IMG/VR virus record: IMGVR_UViG_3300000117_000219
Coordinates: 4,422-25,494 of that record
Strand: one strand, 5' to 3'
Length of the DNA: 21,073 bases
Source of the DNA: a virus
Shown: positions 8,197 to 16,680 of the stretch, piece by piece
Numbering within the stretch: position 1 is the stretch's first letter
How the letters are laid out: each line of letters starts with the position of its first letter
The notes under the pieces: model-generated
The model's input: the letters and a program-made list of their open reading frames with translations, nothing else
The model's database searches: none
Told to the model about the DNA's origin: nothing
Translations under genes and position numbers: made by a program

Positions 8197-11100
8197 TTAA
8201 CCTCCTAGTATTCCACCTGGTCTCATTTGTTTTTCTAACTCGTTTTGTACTGCTGCATTAATTACTGCTCCTAATTCTGCGGCTCCATTTGCAGTTACAT
8301 CAGCACTTGCTCCACTATCATCAATATTAACGTTAATAGTTGTATTGTTTGTAGACATTTTTCCTTTGCCCATTTCAACAGGAATAGCTTTTCCATTTGG
8401 TAAAGGAACTACTGCTTCTGTACCATGAAGAACTGCACCATAACCAGAGTTTGGCCCTGTTGAAACTCCACCGTCTGCATAAGAACGATAACCTGGAGCA
8501 CTCATTATTCCACCTTGTCTACCTGCTGGGCCAAAGAAGAAGGTTTTAAGTATATTTAGTGGGCCGCCTCCTCCACCTTGTAGTGGGTCAAATGCCATTT
8601 TTGCTCTTTCATACATGGCGATAAGTAATTGAATCTGTGCTACTTTTGCCATAATTTTTGCAGTCTTTTCTTCTTCACCTGTAAGTGCGCCCATCATTCC
8701 AATAACACCTGAAAACTGATTTAGATTTTTACTAAATTTATCCATAGTGTAATCTTCTTTTTCTCCGCCGATTTTGTTATTATCAGTATCTTCTCCACTA
8801 AGTCTGTCAATATCTAATCCAAGTGATTGTTTTATTTTTCCTGCTAAATTAGGAGACGATATAAAAGTTTCTCCTGTATCTGGATTAAATATTACTTGAG
8901 TTCCATTTGGGTCAGCTGTTCCCATATTGTTCAAAGCTGTCATGTTGAATCCATTTTGGAAATCTTGTGCGGGCCCTAAAGTAGTTGGTAAATTAATAAG
9001 ACTAGGGTCTACTGGAGTAGCATTAGGGTCTGATGCAGGTTTTGTATATATTCCTGCTCTTTTTAATTGTAAATTTTGAGTAACTTTTAAATCCTCATTG
9101 GCATCTATTAGTTTATCTCTTGTTTCAATTGCAAGAGTTTTATTATTTTCAAGGAACTTTTCATATTCTTTCAAATAATTCCCTTTTAGATTTTCTTGCG
9201 CCTGTATGTTTCTTGTTAACTGGTCTTGTGTTTCTTTGAGTAAATCATTAAAAGTTTTTGCTGGAATGATTTTAGTTTGGTATGTACTAGCATCATACTC
9301 TGTCTGTTGCGGAACAGCTATATTATTACCTGCATTAGGGCCAGATTTTATCATGCTTTGAATAGAGGCTATTTTATCTCTAAGGTCTCTTTCGTTCTGT
9401 CCTAATGTTTCAAATCGTGCTTGTTCTTTTACTCCTCTATTTCTAAACTCAAAATCTATTGCTTCTTTTTTAAAGTCTTCGGTTTTCATAAACTGAAGAA
9501 TACCTGCAGCAGTAGTTTTCATTTGAGCTTGGTCAATTTTTTTCTGTGTTTTAGCTATTTCTGCACCTGTTGAAGCGGCGTCTGCTTTTGCAATAGCGGC
9601 ATTTAATCTTTTCTGTTCTTCAAATATACTATTTAGAGTTGCATTTTCTCCTTTTAATACTTCTCCATGAAATATTGCACCATTTTCGATAGCTTCTTTT
9701 ACTTCTTCTGCATGTTTATTTCCTGCAAGTGCGATTTCTTCTCCTATTGAAACAGGTTTTAATCCATCGGGGATTATATCTTCTATAAACTGTTCTGATA
9801 AAAACTGTCCAATTGCATCAGTCATTGTTTTAGTAAAGTTTGTACCTATTTTTTCAAAACCACTACTATCTCCTCTCATAGCTGCTCCAATGGCTTGTCC
9901 TAAGTCTTTTTCTAAATTTCCGTAAATTGTGTTAACGGTCATTGCCATCTGGTCAGCTCTTTTCTTTTCTAAATCATATAATTTTTCTGCTTTTACAATC
10001 ATATCAACTTGTAAATCTCTTTGTTGTAAAAGTGCAGTTAGTTTTGCATCATCGCCACTTAACTCAGCTGTTTTAATTTGTAGTTGAAGGTTATTTAATT
10101 TTTGTATTTCTTTTTCTACCTCAAGTTGTGCCTTTCTAACTCCTAGTTGTCTTCTTGAAGTATTATCTCCCGCAAAAGTTGTGAGTACAGCATTATCAAC
10201 ATCTAGTTGTAGTTGTTTTTTAGTTAATTTATTTGCATTTTCTTGCATTATAGTAAAGATTTCTAATTGATTACCAACTCTTTTTAGATGTAATTCATAA
10301 TCTCTACCTTCATTTACTAAATCTCTGTATGCTCTTTGTTGTGTATTTAATAGCTCTATTATGTCTTGATAAGGAACTTTTGGTAATGATTGAGTCAATC
10401 TATTTTGTGCTTTTATTAACTCTCCTGATGTTTGGTTTAAAGTTTCTTGTGCAGCTTTTACAGTTAAAATACTATCACTTAATGCTTTCAACTTTTTCCT
10501 ACTAGATTCGCTAAGGTTTCCTGTTTCTTGTAATTCTTTAGCAAATCCATCAAATGCAGGATTTATGTCTCTTAAGTTTTGAAAAGTAAATACTAATTCT
10601 TTTTGAAATTTTGCAAAACCTTCTGAATTTAAATCAGCTTGCTCTCTTAATTGATCTAAAGCTGTAATTCTTGAATCTAAATCAGCACTTTCTAAAGCAT
10701 TTCCTGAGAATATATCAGTTTCTGAGCCTGTATCTAGTAACCCTTTTCTGCTGACTTGTGCCATTTTCATTAGTTCTTCATTTATTCTTTCTAAAGAGTT
10801 TGTTTGTGTTTTTAATTTTTCATTAAATTTTTCTGTTCTCTCTATAAGGTCTTTTCTGGCAAAGTTATATAGTGCCTTTCCTAGCATAAAGACTATAGAA
10901 CCAATTGCTGCAATTGCTCCTAGTACTCCTATGAATCTTAAAACTGCTGAAGTCATTCTACTAAAGAAGTTGCCTACTCCTTCTGCCATTGTTCCAACTT
11001 GTTCTTTAAATATATCTAGTGTAACTCCTGCTTGTTGTAAAGATACTCTCATGGTTTTTGTCATTACACCACCATTCTTTTTCATATCTTGAATTATTTT

Positions 11101-12327
11101 TGTGACTTTCTTATTTTGTGCGTCGGACATCTTACTAAAGATTCCTACATTTCTTTTTTGTTGTGAAAGTAAATTACCTATTTGCTGTCCTGATAATTTT
11201 TTACCTGATTTTAAATCTTGTCCAACTTGTCCACCAAACATTAGACCTTGTGTATTTAACTCTCCCATAAGATTTTGTTGAGCAATAGGAGTATTTGCTA
11301 GTCTAAGTTTTGATTCACGAAGTTCTTCTTGTTTTAATCTTAGTCTGTCTAATCTTGCTTCATAATCTGCTGCCTGGGCTGCCTGGGCTGCTCGTAATTC
11401 ATGTGTTGCTGGTATGACTGACTTTAAAATACCTCCCGCAAAACCAATAATTGCAAATGTAAGAACATCAATATTCTTTTTACCAAAATCAGCTATGTTT
11501 TCTGCAACAAACGCTATAAAAGGTCTCATCTTATCAATTGCTTCTTCAAAAGCTACTCCTAATTGACTAATAGAGTTAGCTTGTGGTTCCATAATAGCAT
11601 TGATTTTACCAAACTTAGTTTCAGCTTGGTCAAGTACTTCGTTTACAACTGCTTGGGATTTTTGATAAATAGACAACTGGTTTTTGTTTAGACCGAGAGC
11701 AGCCGCATATTTAGTCGTTGCTTCTTCTAGTCTTAATACGATACCAAGTTCGTCCAATAGTTCTGGTTCAGCTTTGGTAACACCTCTTACCAATCTGTTA
11801 AATGAGTCTGTTACATCTCGACCGAGTGCAACCGATACTGTGAAAGCGGCTTCTGATAGTTCTTTTAACTGTCCTGCCGAAAGTCCTGCTGCTCTACCAA
11901 TAGCACCTGCTTGTGCAGCATCACGGAAATTAATCATTCCACGAGTAGCTGTCTGCAAGTCTCTTGCTAAACTAATATAAGCAACACCTGTAGCCGCCGC
12001 AAAGGCTAATTGTCCTTCTTTTAATACACGAAAGTCTGCGGATGATTTGAGAAACCTAAAAACTGCGTCTAAGGCAAATAAGTTCGCTGCTAGAGTAGCA
12101 TATGCGGGAACGAGACCACCTGTGATCCCTTGTGACATTTTTGAGAAGTTTTTAGAAGCACCAGAAGAAGCCCTTGCAGCTCCTTTTAGTTGCCTATCAG
12201 TGGAATGAGCAGACTTACCAAGTTTACCAACCCCTTTCTCGGCCTTCTTACTCTCATTAATTATGTCTTTTAAATCGGCCTTACCCTCTATATGAACGGT
12301 ACCGCCGTCGTATTTCTTTCCTGCCAT
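8197..12327 (-). CDS. Tail tape measure protein
   Basis: 1376 aa, by far the longest complete gene in the window, placed right after the G/GT chaperones as in lambda (gene H). The sequence is mostly charged helix and coiled coil, with hydrophobic segments at about residues 284-304 (DVLTFAIIGFAGGIL) and about 455-490 (VLRFIGVLGAIAAIGSIVFM). The C-terminus has the usual tape-measure ending with a glycine-rich stretch and YADGGVSTGPNSGYGAVLHG followed by EAVVPLPNG. The protein fills the tail tube and sets its length. At about 0.15 nm per residue, the lambda ratio, the predicted tail is about 200 nm. The start ATG abuts the GT stop (TAAATG) with AAAAGG just upstream. No peptidase or lysozyme motif was recognised in it. 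Confidence 0.93.
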   Translation of the reverse strand: MAGKKYDGGTVHIEGKADLKDIINESKKAEKGVGKLGKSAHSTDRQLKGAARASSGASKNFSKMSQGITGGLVPAYATLAANLFALDAVFRFLKSSADFRVLKEGQLAFAAATGVAYISLARDLQTATRGMINFRDAAQAGAIGRAAGLSAGQLKELSEAAFTVSVALGRDVTDSFNRLVRGVTKAEPELLDELGIVLRLEEATTKYAAALGLNKNQLSIYQKSQAVVNEVLDQAETKFGKINAIMEPQANSISQLGVAFEEAIDKMRPFIAFVAENIADFGKKNIDVLTFAIIGFAGGILKSVIPATHELRAAQAAQAADYEARLDRLRLKQEELRESKLRLANTPIAQQNLMGELNTQGLMFGGQVGQDLKSGKKLSGQQIGNLLSQQKRNVGIFSKMSDAQNKKVTKIIQDMKKNGGVMTKTMRVSLQQAGVTLDIFKEQVGTMAEGVGNFFSRMTSAVLRFIGVLGAIAAIGSIVFMLGKALYNFARKDLIERTEKFNEKLKTQTNSLERINEELMKMAQVSRKGLLDTGSETDIFSGNALESADLDSRITALDQLREQADLNSEGFAKFQKELVFTFQNLRDINPAFDGFAKELQETGNLSESSRKKLKALSDSILTVKAAQETLNQTSGELIKAQNRLTQSLPKVPYQDIIELLNTQQRAYRDLVNEGRDYELHLKRVGNQLEIFTIMQENANKLTKKQLQLDVDNAVLTTFAGDNTSRRQLGVRKAQLEVEKEIQKLNNLQLQIKTAELSGDDAKLTALLQQRDLQVDMIVKAEKLYDLEKKRADQMAMTVNTIYGNLEKDLGQAIGAAMRGDSSGFEKIGTNFTKTMTDAIGQFLSEQFIEDIIPDGLKPVSIGEEIALAGNKHAEEVKEAIENGAIFHGEVLKGENATLNSIFEEQKRLNAAIAKADAASTGAEIAKTQKKIDQAQMKTTAAGILQFMKTEDFKKEAIDFEFRNRGVKEQARFETLGQNERDLRDKIASIQSMIKSGPNAGNNIAVPQQTEYDASTYQTKIIPAKTFNDLLKETQDQLTRNIQAQENLKGNYLKEYEKFLENNKTLAIETRDKLIDANEDLKVTQNLQLKRAGIYTKPASDPNATPVDPSLINLPTTLGPAQDFQNGFNMTALNNMGTADPNGTQVIFNPDTGETFISSPNLAGKIKQSLGLDIDRLSGEDTDNNKIGGEKEDYTMDKFSKNLNQFSGVIGMMGALTGEEEKTAKIMAKVAQIQLLIAMYERAKMAFDPLQGGGGGPLNILKTFFFGPAGRQGGIMSAPGYRSYADGGVSTGPNSGYGAVLHGTEAVVPLPNGKAIPVEMGKGKMSTNNTTINVNIDDSGASADVTANGAAELGAVINAAVQNELEKQMRPGGILGG

Positions 12328-13133
12328 TTATCGCCTTTTAGCCTTATTCTCAGCTGCCTTTTGTCTTTGAGACTGTTTTTGATTTATATGATTTGAGTTT
12401 CTGTCATCAATTGCTTTTAACATCATAACAACAGTTCTTTTGTCTTCTATTTCAAATACATCCAATAAAGTACCAAGAGCTGACCAATCTTTTCCTAAAA
12501 ACATTCCACTCATACCATCCCAACGGTCTGGTAAACACGAATGTATTAAAAATGCCTCCTGAACTTCTGAAGGAAAATCCTCCATACCAGGTGGCATTTT
12601 TTCGGGGTCAGGCTCTTGACCTAACTGTTCGCATACATTTAGATACTTTGCTAAATCGATTTGGTCAGAAAAGTTTTTATCTAAAAGAGCAAGTATTAAT
12701 TCTACTTGCTCTTCGTAAAATTTTCTAACTCTCCGACAGTTTCGGAAACCCAGTTATCGAAGTCTCCAGAGTTTTTCATAAGTAACTCTGCATTTTCATG
12801 AGTGTAGTCAAGTTCGTCTTCAGGGTCTAAGTTGCTTGTATCTACTAATAGAAGCTCTTCTAAGTACTTATACTTTAAGCCTTTCCAGCCTTTAATAATT
12901 GATTTGCAGTATTCAACTAAGAATTTATCATTATCAAGCTGTTCTTCATATGCCCTAGTTTTTTTGTTTAAAACTTGTTTTACACTTCTGTTTCTTAATT
13001 TGAGTAATTCCTCTCTTGCAAGGTAAGTTAGTTTTACTTCGAAACCTTCTAATCCTGGCATTTCTATAGAAACAGTTTTGCTTGGAGTTAATAAACTCTT
13101 CAGTGATACTGGTGTTTTCTTTTCTTCTGTCAT
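12328..13133 (-). CDS. GT: Tail assembly chaperone GT fusion, made by -1 ribosomal frameshift
   Basis: Predicted 268-aa product: residues 1-139 of G, then 129 residues read in the -1 frame from TAC at 12717 to the TAA at 12328. The -1 frame is open for the whole distance and continues without a break into a reading frame that starts MPPGMEDFPSEV if taken alone; no Shine-Dalgarno-led start is needed for it. The downstream part ends in a Lys/Arg/Gln-rich tail (about QKQSQRQKAAENKAKRR). In lambda, G coats the tape measure and the T part of GT recruits tube subunits; position between tail tube and tape measure gives the same role here. The fusion is inferred from the slip site, frame continuity and family precedent. 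Confidence 0.88.
12685..12723 (-). promoter_or_regulatory. -1 frameshift signal: A AAT TTT slip site plus 11-bp hairpin
   Basis: In the zero frame the codons are GAA AAT TTT ACG, so 12723-12717 reads A AAT TTT, a canonical X XXY YYZ heptamer. After a 3-nt spacer a perfect 11-bp stem forms between 12713-12703 (AAGAGCAAGTA) and 12695-12685 (TACTTGCTCTT), with a 7-nt loop. The zero-frame stop TAG (12704-12702) sits at the top of the stem and loop. The spacer is shorter than the 5-9 nt common for stimulators. Slip site and open -1 frame are seen directly; stimulation by the hairpin is inferred. Confidence 0.85.
12702..13133 (-). CDS. G: Tail assembly chaperone G
   Basis: 143 aa, acidic toward the end, ending at a TAG (12704-12702). 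It starts MTEEKKTPVSLKSLLTPSKT, with AAAGGA about 6 nt before the ATG. Its place between tail tube and tape measure, and the -1 frameshift into a second frame close to its end, identify it as the abundant short chaperone that keeps the tape measure soluble during tail assembly. Sequence similarity to lambda G itself is not obvious to me, which is usual for this fast-diverging family; the call depends on the frameshift and synteny. The last four residues (TKSK) are replaced in the GT product. Confidence 0.85.
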   Translation of the reverse strand: MTEEKKTPVSLKSLLTPSKTVSIEMPGLEGFEVKLTYLAREELLKLRNRSVKQVLNKKTRAYEEQLDNDKFLVEYCKSIIKGWKGLKYKYLEELLLVDTSNLDPEDELDYTHENAELLMKNSGDFDNWVSETVGELENFTKSK

Positions 13134-13149
13134 AATTTTCCTTTAAAGT

Positions 13150-13170
13150 GGGAGGGCATTTCACCCTCCC
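13150..13170 (-). terminator. GC-rich hairpin after the tail tube gene (weak terminator or mRNA stabiliser)
   Basis: Transcript-strand GGGAGGG and CCCTCCC form a perfect 7-bp stem, extendable by a G-T pair, with a 5-nt loop. It lies 14 nt after the tail tube stop and 16 nt before the G start. Only a short TTT follows, so full termination is doubtful. It more likely limits read-through or protects the 3' end of the tail tube message. Confidence 0.6.
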
Positions 13171-13184
13171 GAGTTTAATTAGTT

Positions 13185-14477
13185 TTAGCTAGCTGCGTAA
13201 GTTACTTTAACTTCGTTTGTCGCATTAGCCTCAGTAGCTGATGTTAAGTCTGTTGCTAAACCGTGGAAGTTTACATCAACGGAAATTACATCCTCTATAC
13301 TGTGAGATGGTAATTCCAAATGCGCTTTTGGAACATGAACATTAATGTGGTTGCTTTCGCCTTGACCACCAATGCTAAATTTCAAATCAAATGCATTTGT
13401 AATAATCTCTCTTGACTCTTGTAAGTCTTCAAATAGTTCTGCTGAACCACCTGTTGCGTCATTTAAGTAACAAGTAAAGTTTCCAGAAACTGATCTTGTA
13501 CCCATGACATGGCCTAATGGCTGGTTAACACTACCGAGTGTTTCAGGTGTTAAATATGTAAGGTTGTTTTCAATGGTAATATTACCACCAGTTAAGGTAA
13601 TACCACTAAATGTGTTATTACTTGTACCTAACATAGAACCTGTTTTTACTCCTGTAGTATTAGCTGCATCATAAACCATTGTTAAGTTTGTAAGTTTTTG
13701 TCTTACATAGTTTGATGTAGAACTTATACCTTCATTAATCAAACCTAATGCTGTCGTACCAGATGCTGCAGTGTTCAATGCTGAACCTTCTCCAGAACCG
13801 ATATCTTCTTCAATTTTTTGTCCTTGACCTGACCATGCAACAGTAGCAATACCGTCAATGTCAAAATCAATTGAAGCCGAACCTATTGAACAGTTAGCCA
13901 GTTTGTAAACGGTAACACCGTCTGTTCCTGACGCAAATTCAGTAGTATCAGTATCTTTTGAAGCTCCTAATACAAAGTATAAATCAAATACACCTAAAGT
14001 TACTTGGTTTGACTTTGCAAAATTGAACTCTTTTGGCTCATAAACAGCAGCACCGTTAGCAAAGTCTAGAGTTGCACTTTCAAATACACCTGTTGCCTTG
14101 TCATAACTTGTTGCTACTTGAGTTCCACCTGGAGCAGACATAGCTGACCATAGAGGTCCTTCTACTGCAAATACTTTTGCGTTACCTGCGTGCTGGTTGG
14201 AAACAGCAGCATTGCTACTTCCTGACACAGTTGGTCGCATATAAGTACTAAAACTCCATTCAGCTGGTGCATAAGAGTCAGTAAACATTGCTCTTCCTCT
14301 TTTACTATAGCCTGTAGAATTAGCAGCTTCATTTAAAGTTACCTCTGAAGTATTAGTTCCTTGGCTAAAAGAAAATCCGTCTAGTACAGGGATCTCAAAC
14401 AGAGCTGTATTAGCTGTGGTTCCATCATAGCTGTGGGTCATAAATACTTTGGTATCTCTACTAAAGAAAAATGCCAT
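13185..14477 (-). CDS. Major tail tube protein, two-domain type
   Basis: 430 aa, Gly/Ser/Thr-rich with long beta segments, beginning MAFFFSRDTKVFMTHSYDG. It lies between the tail-terminator-like gene and the chaperones, the place of the tail tube gene in lambda and HK97. It is well over the usual 200-250 aa. The two halves appear to repeat the same fold: residues about 62-81 (RAMFTDSYAPAEWSFSTYMR) resemble about 323-339 (HVMGTRSVSGNFTCYLN), and about 200-217 (SASIDFDIDGIATVAWSG) resemble about 391-407 (SHSIEDVISVDVNFHGL). Such duplication is known in phage T5 tube protein, where trimers mimic hexameric rings. The start has TAGGAGA upstream at good spacing, and a GC-rich hairpin follows the stop, as expected for an abundant product. 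Confidence 0.82.
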   Translation of the reverse strand: MAFFFSRDTKVFMTHSYDGTTANTALFEIPVLDGFSFSQGTNTSEVTLNEAANSTGYSKRGRAMFTDSYAPAEWSFSTYMRPTVSGSSNAAVSNQHAGNAKVFAVEGPLWSAMSAPGGTQVATSYDKATGVFESATLDFANGAAVYEPKEFNFAKSNQVTLGVFDLYFVLGASKDTDTTEFASGTDGVTVYKLANCSIGSASIDFDIDGIATVAWSGQGQKIEEDIGSGEGSALNTAASGTTALGLINEGISSTSNYVRQKLTNLTMVYDAANTTGVKTGSMLGTSNNTFSGITLTGGNITIENNLTYLTPETLGSVNQPLGHVMGTRSVSGNFTCYLNDATGGSAELFEDLQESREIITNAFDLKFSIGGQGESNHINVHVPKAHLELPSHSIEDVISVDVNFHGLATDLTSATEANATNEVKVTYAAS

Positions 14478-14491
14478 TTTATTCTCCTATT

Positions 14492-14953
14492 TTAATATCG
14501 AATCTCGACTACGACTTCGCCGACGCCGAGTGGTTCGAGTACTCCTTCATCTGTATCTACAGAAATGATATTTGTCTGTACTGTAGACTGAGATGCTCCT
14601 GTTGAATCATAGTAAGTTAAGGGATCTTTATCCTCTACTATAGTTTCAACATCTTCTAACAATTCTTCGAGTGCTTCAATGACATCATTATCATCTGACA
14701 CATAACATCGAATTGTAATTCTTAAAAATCTAAACCTAAACCCGCCACCATCATATTCACGAGTTTCTGCTCCCGCTCCTACATGTATTGTAGGAAATTC
14801 TGATACTTCATCCCAAAATTTTAGTCTTCTTTCTACATTTGCGATTGAAGTTCTAAAAGGTGGAGTACCATTAATTTGTTCCAGTTCTTTCGCTAAGGCT
14901 TCTACTATGGCTCGGCGACGCGTGGTATGTTTCCTTGCTGTTGTCGAATCCAT
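14492..14953 (-). CDS. Putative tail terminator protein (lambda U / HK97 gp10-like position)
   Basis: 153 aa. The pattern is an N-terminal helix (ARKHTTRRRAIVEALAKELE), then an alternating beta core with FRFLRITIRCYVSDD (about residues 73-87), an acidic helix of DNDVIEALEELLEDVE type, and a C-terminal strand GVGEVVVEIRY. This layout is that of tail terminator proteins, which cap the tube as a hexameric ring and bind the neck. Its place directly before the tail tube gene supports the call. The start overlaps the previous stop as TAATG, with AAGGAG 7 nt upstream in the preceding gene. A role as head-tail joining protein of lambda Z type is the alternative. Confidence 0.65.
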   Translation of the reverse strand: MDSTTARKHTTRRRAIVEALAKELEQINGTPPFRTSIANVERRLKFWDEVSEFPTIHVGAGAETREYDGGGFRFRFLRITIRCYVSDDNDVIEALEELLEDVETIVEDKDPLTYYDSTGASQSTVQTNIISVDTDEGVLEPLGVGEVVVEIRY

Positions 14954-16680
14954 TATACTCTCCTTGTGGAAAGGAATTTATTTCCTAATATTCCTTGTGC
15001 GATTTCTCTAATACTTTCCCCTATTATTTTTCTTGGGTCTCTATAAGTGCTTCCTTGTGCAAACCCTGGTTCAAAAGTTTGGTAAGGGTACTTCATATAA
15101 GTATATTGTACTTCAGTCCCCCCTCTTGGCCCCATTGTAACATTCTCTACTTCGGCACTATTTGCAAATCTGCCTGTTCTATAATTTAGTGCAGGACTTG
15201 TCATTTTACTTGCTACTACTTTTGGTAGTGCTTTATTAATAAGTGTTGCTAAAGCTAGTGGATTTTCTCCTACGGCACTATCAACTCTACTTCTATAAGG
15301 CTGTGATCCAAATGATGCTAATCCTACTCTTGCAGCTCTACTTTTTTTCGTAGTTTGTTTAACACTTCCTTTTTCTTTTAAACTTCCTGAAGTTTTAGTA
15401 CTTCTTAAAGCTTCTTGGTACGCTTTTACTAAGTTTTTATTTGCAGTGATTCTCATATCAAGACCACCACTTTTTGTTATTCCTTTTTTCCTTTTATCAA
15501 GTTTTCCACTTTTTGTTAGTTTATCCATGATAAGATGAGGAGCTACATTACTTATGTCAGCAACGATACTAGGTGACCCTTCCAACATTGCAAAGTCTAA
15601 GGCTAACTGCTTTCCTAATTTTTCTGCTAATTCTTTATCGTGCTTTTTTAAGAAGGCTTCTATACCGCTTTTATCATACTTCGCCATAGCAGGGTTGTAT
15701 CCACCTACCTCTACATTTACAGTCAATTTTCTATTTATTCCACCCTTTGAGTTTCTTAAATAGGATAGTTTATATTCTTTTTCTAGTATTTCTTCGTACT
15801 CTTTAAAAAGTCTTTCTCCTACTGCAGTTCTTGTAATGCTATTTTTTTCTTTGTTCATTATGCTTTTAACAGCACCATCCATTTTTGTAGCATATGTTAC
15901 TGCAGCTACTGTTGTAGAAGTTCCTTTGTAGGTTTTAACTACTGCATTTCCTTCTGCATCTAACTTTGTTTTACCATGAGTAATTTGTCTACCTCGTCCT
16001 CTAAATGCAAAGTTATACTTACTTCTATCTTTACCAGTTGTAAAAGATTTGTAACCTCCATGACCGCTTACTGCATCAATATAGTTTTGTAAAGCGATTT
16101 TCATAACTTCATACATATAAAAGTAGTTTGCAGTTGAAATTATTTTTGTTAAAATCATTTCATTTTCTCCACTAGTTCGTTTAATAACTTTTTTACTAGT
16201 GTATCTTGCAAAATATCCTCGAGTTAAGGTTACTTTCAATCCATCAGACCCCTGCTTTGTATATCTGACAAAAGCTTTACTTTTATTTGGTGTAAGTGGT
16301 TTTCCGTCAAGAAGACCACCGTCTCCTAGTGCAGAAGTAACGTTCTCGTTCTTTTCTGCATTTTTTATTGCTTGTCTATATAAGTTACCTGCAATTCCTG
16401 TACTTCCATCTCTTAAAAGTGCTTTTACTGTAGCTTTTGCTATAGCACTATCCCAGGGTAAATTAGCTGGAGCTGTCTCATCAGGAGTTCTACTAATGTT
16501 TCCTTTATCTCTATTCATTTTTCTTACAATTTTTTGCATTGTACTTACAAATAAAGGATTCAAGTCTGACTCCTTTACAAATAAAGAATGAACATTTTCT
16601 TTAGCCATTACGTCACGAGTGTCTTTTATTTCTTTAGCATTTAAAGCTTTGAATAATTCCTCTCTTAAACTTTTTATCAT
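14953..16680 (-). CDS. Large neck / tail-completion protein, function inferred from position
   Basis: 575 aa, basic (many Lys/Arg), between connector and tail terminator. In HK97-like phages this place holds head-closure and tail-completion (HK97 gp10/lambda Z family) genes of 100-200 aa. The C-terminal 110 residues fit a tail-completion type domain (NYRTGRFANSAEVENV, then YTYMKYPYQTFEPG and RDPRKIIGESIREIAQG). The first ~460 residues are not recognised; they include a long helical, lysine-rich middle (about residues 270-460). The start ATG overlaps the connector stop (ATGA), so translation is probably coupled. No separate head-closure gene is visible, so this protein may do that job too. No catalytic motif was seen. 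Confidence 0.55.
   Translation of the reverse strand: MIKSLREELFKALNAKEIKDTRDVMAKENVHSLFVKESDLNPLFVSTMQKIVRKMNRDKGNISRTPDETAPANLPWDSAIAKATVKALLRDGSTGIAGNLYRQAIKNAEKNENVTSALGDGGLLDGKPLTPNKSKAFVRYTKQGSDGLKVTLTRGYFARYTSKKVIKRTSGENEMILTKIISTANYFYMYEVMKIALQNYIDAVSGHGGYKSFTTGKDRSKYNFAFRGRGRQITHGKTKLDAEGNAVVKTYKGTSTTVAAVTYATKMDGAVKSIMNKEKNSITRTAVGERLFKEYEEILEKEYKLSYLRNSKGGINRKLTVNVEVGGYNPAMAKYDKSGIEAFLKKHDKELAEKLGKQLALDFAMLEGSPSIVADISNVAPHLIMDKLTKSGKLDKRKKGITKSGGLDMRITANKNLVKAYQEALRSTKTSGSLKEKGSVKQTTKKSRAARVGLASFGSQPYRSRVDSAVGENPLALATLINKALPKVVASKMTSPALNYRTGRFANSAEVENVTMGPRGGTEVQYTYMKYPYQTFEPGFAQGSTYRDPRKIIGESIREIAQGILGNKFLSTRRV

Noticed and set aside
11371-11393. Short tandem repeat GCTGCCTGG in the tape measure gene
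   Set aside because: About 2.5 copies of 9 nt coding for Ala-Ala-Gln; ordinary low-complexity helix coding with no sign of another role.
12328-12597. Separate T gene starting at ATG 12597
   Set aside because: The same frame is open upstream to the slip site, no Shine-Dalgarno precedes this ATG, and T is normally made only as GT.
12685-12713. Reading the G/GT hairpin as a transcription terminator because TTTT follows
   Set aside because: It lies inside the GT frame, has an AU-rich stem, and sits right behind a consensus slip site; a frameshift role explains it better.
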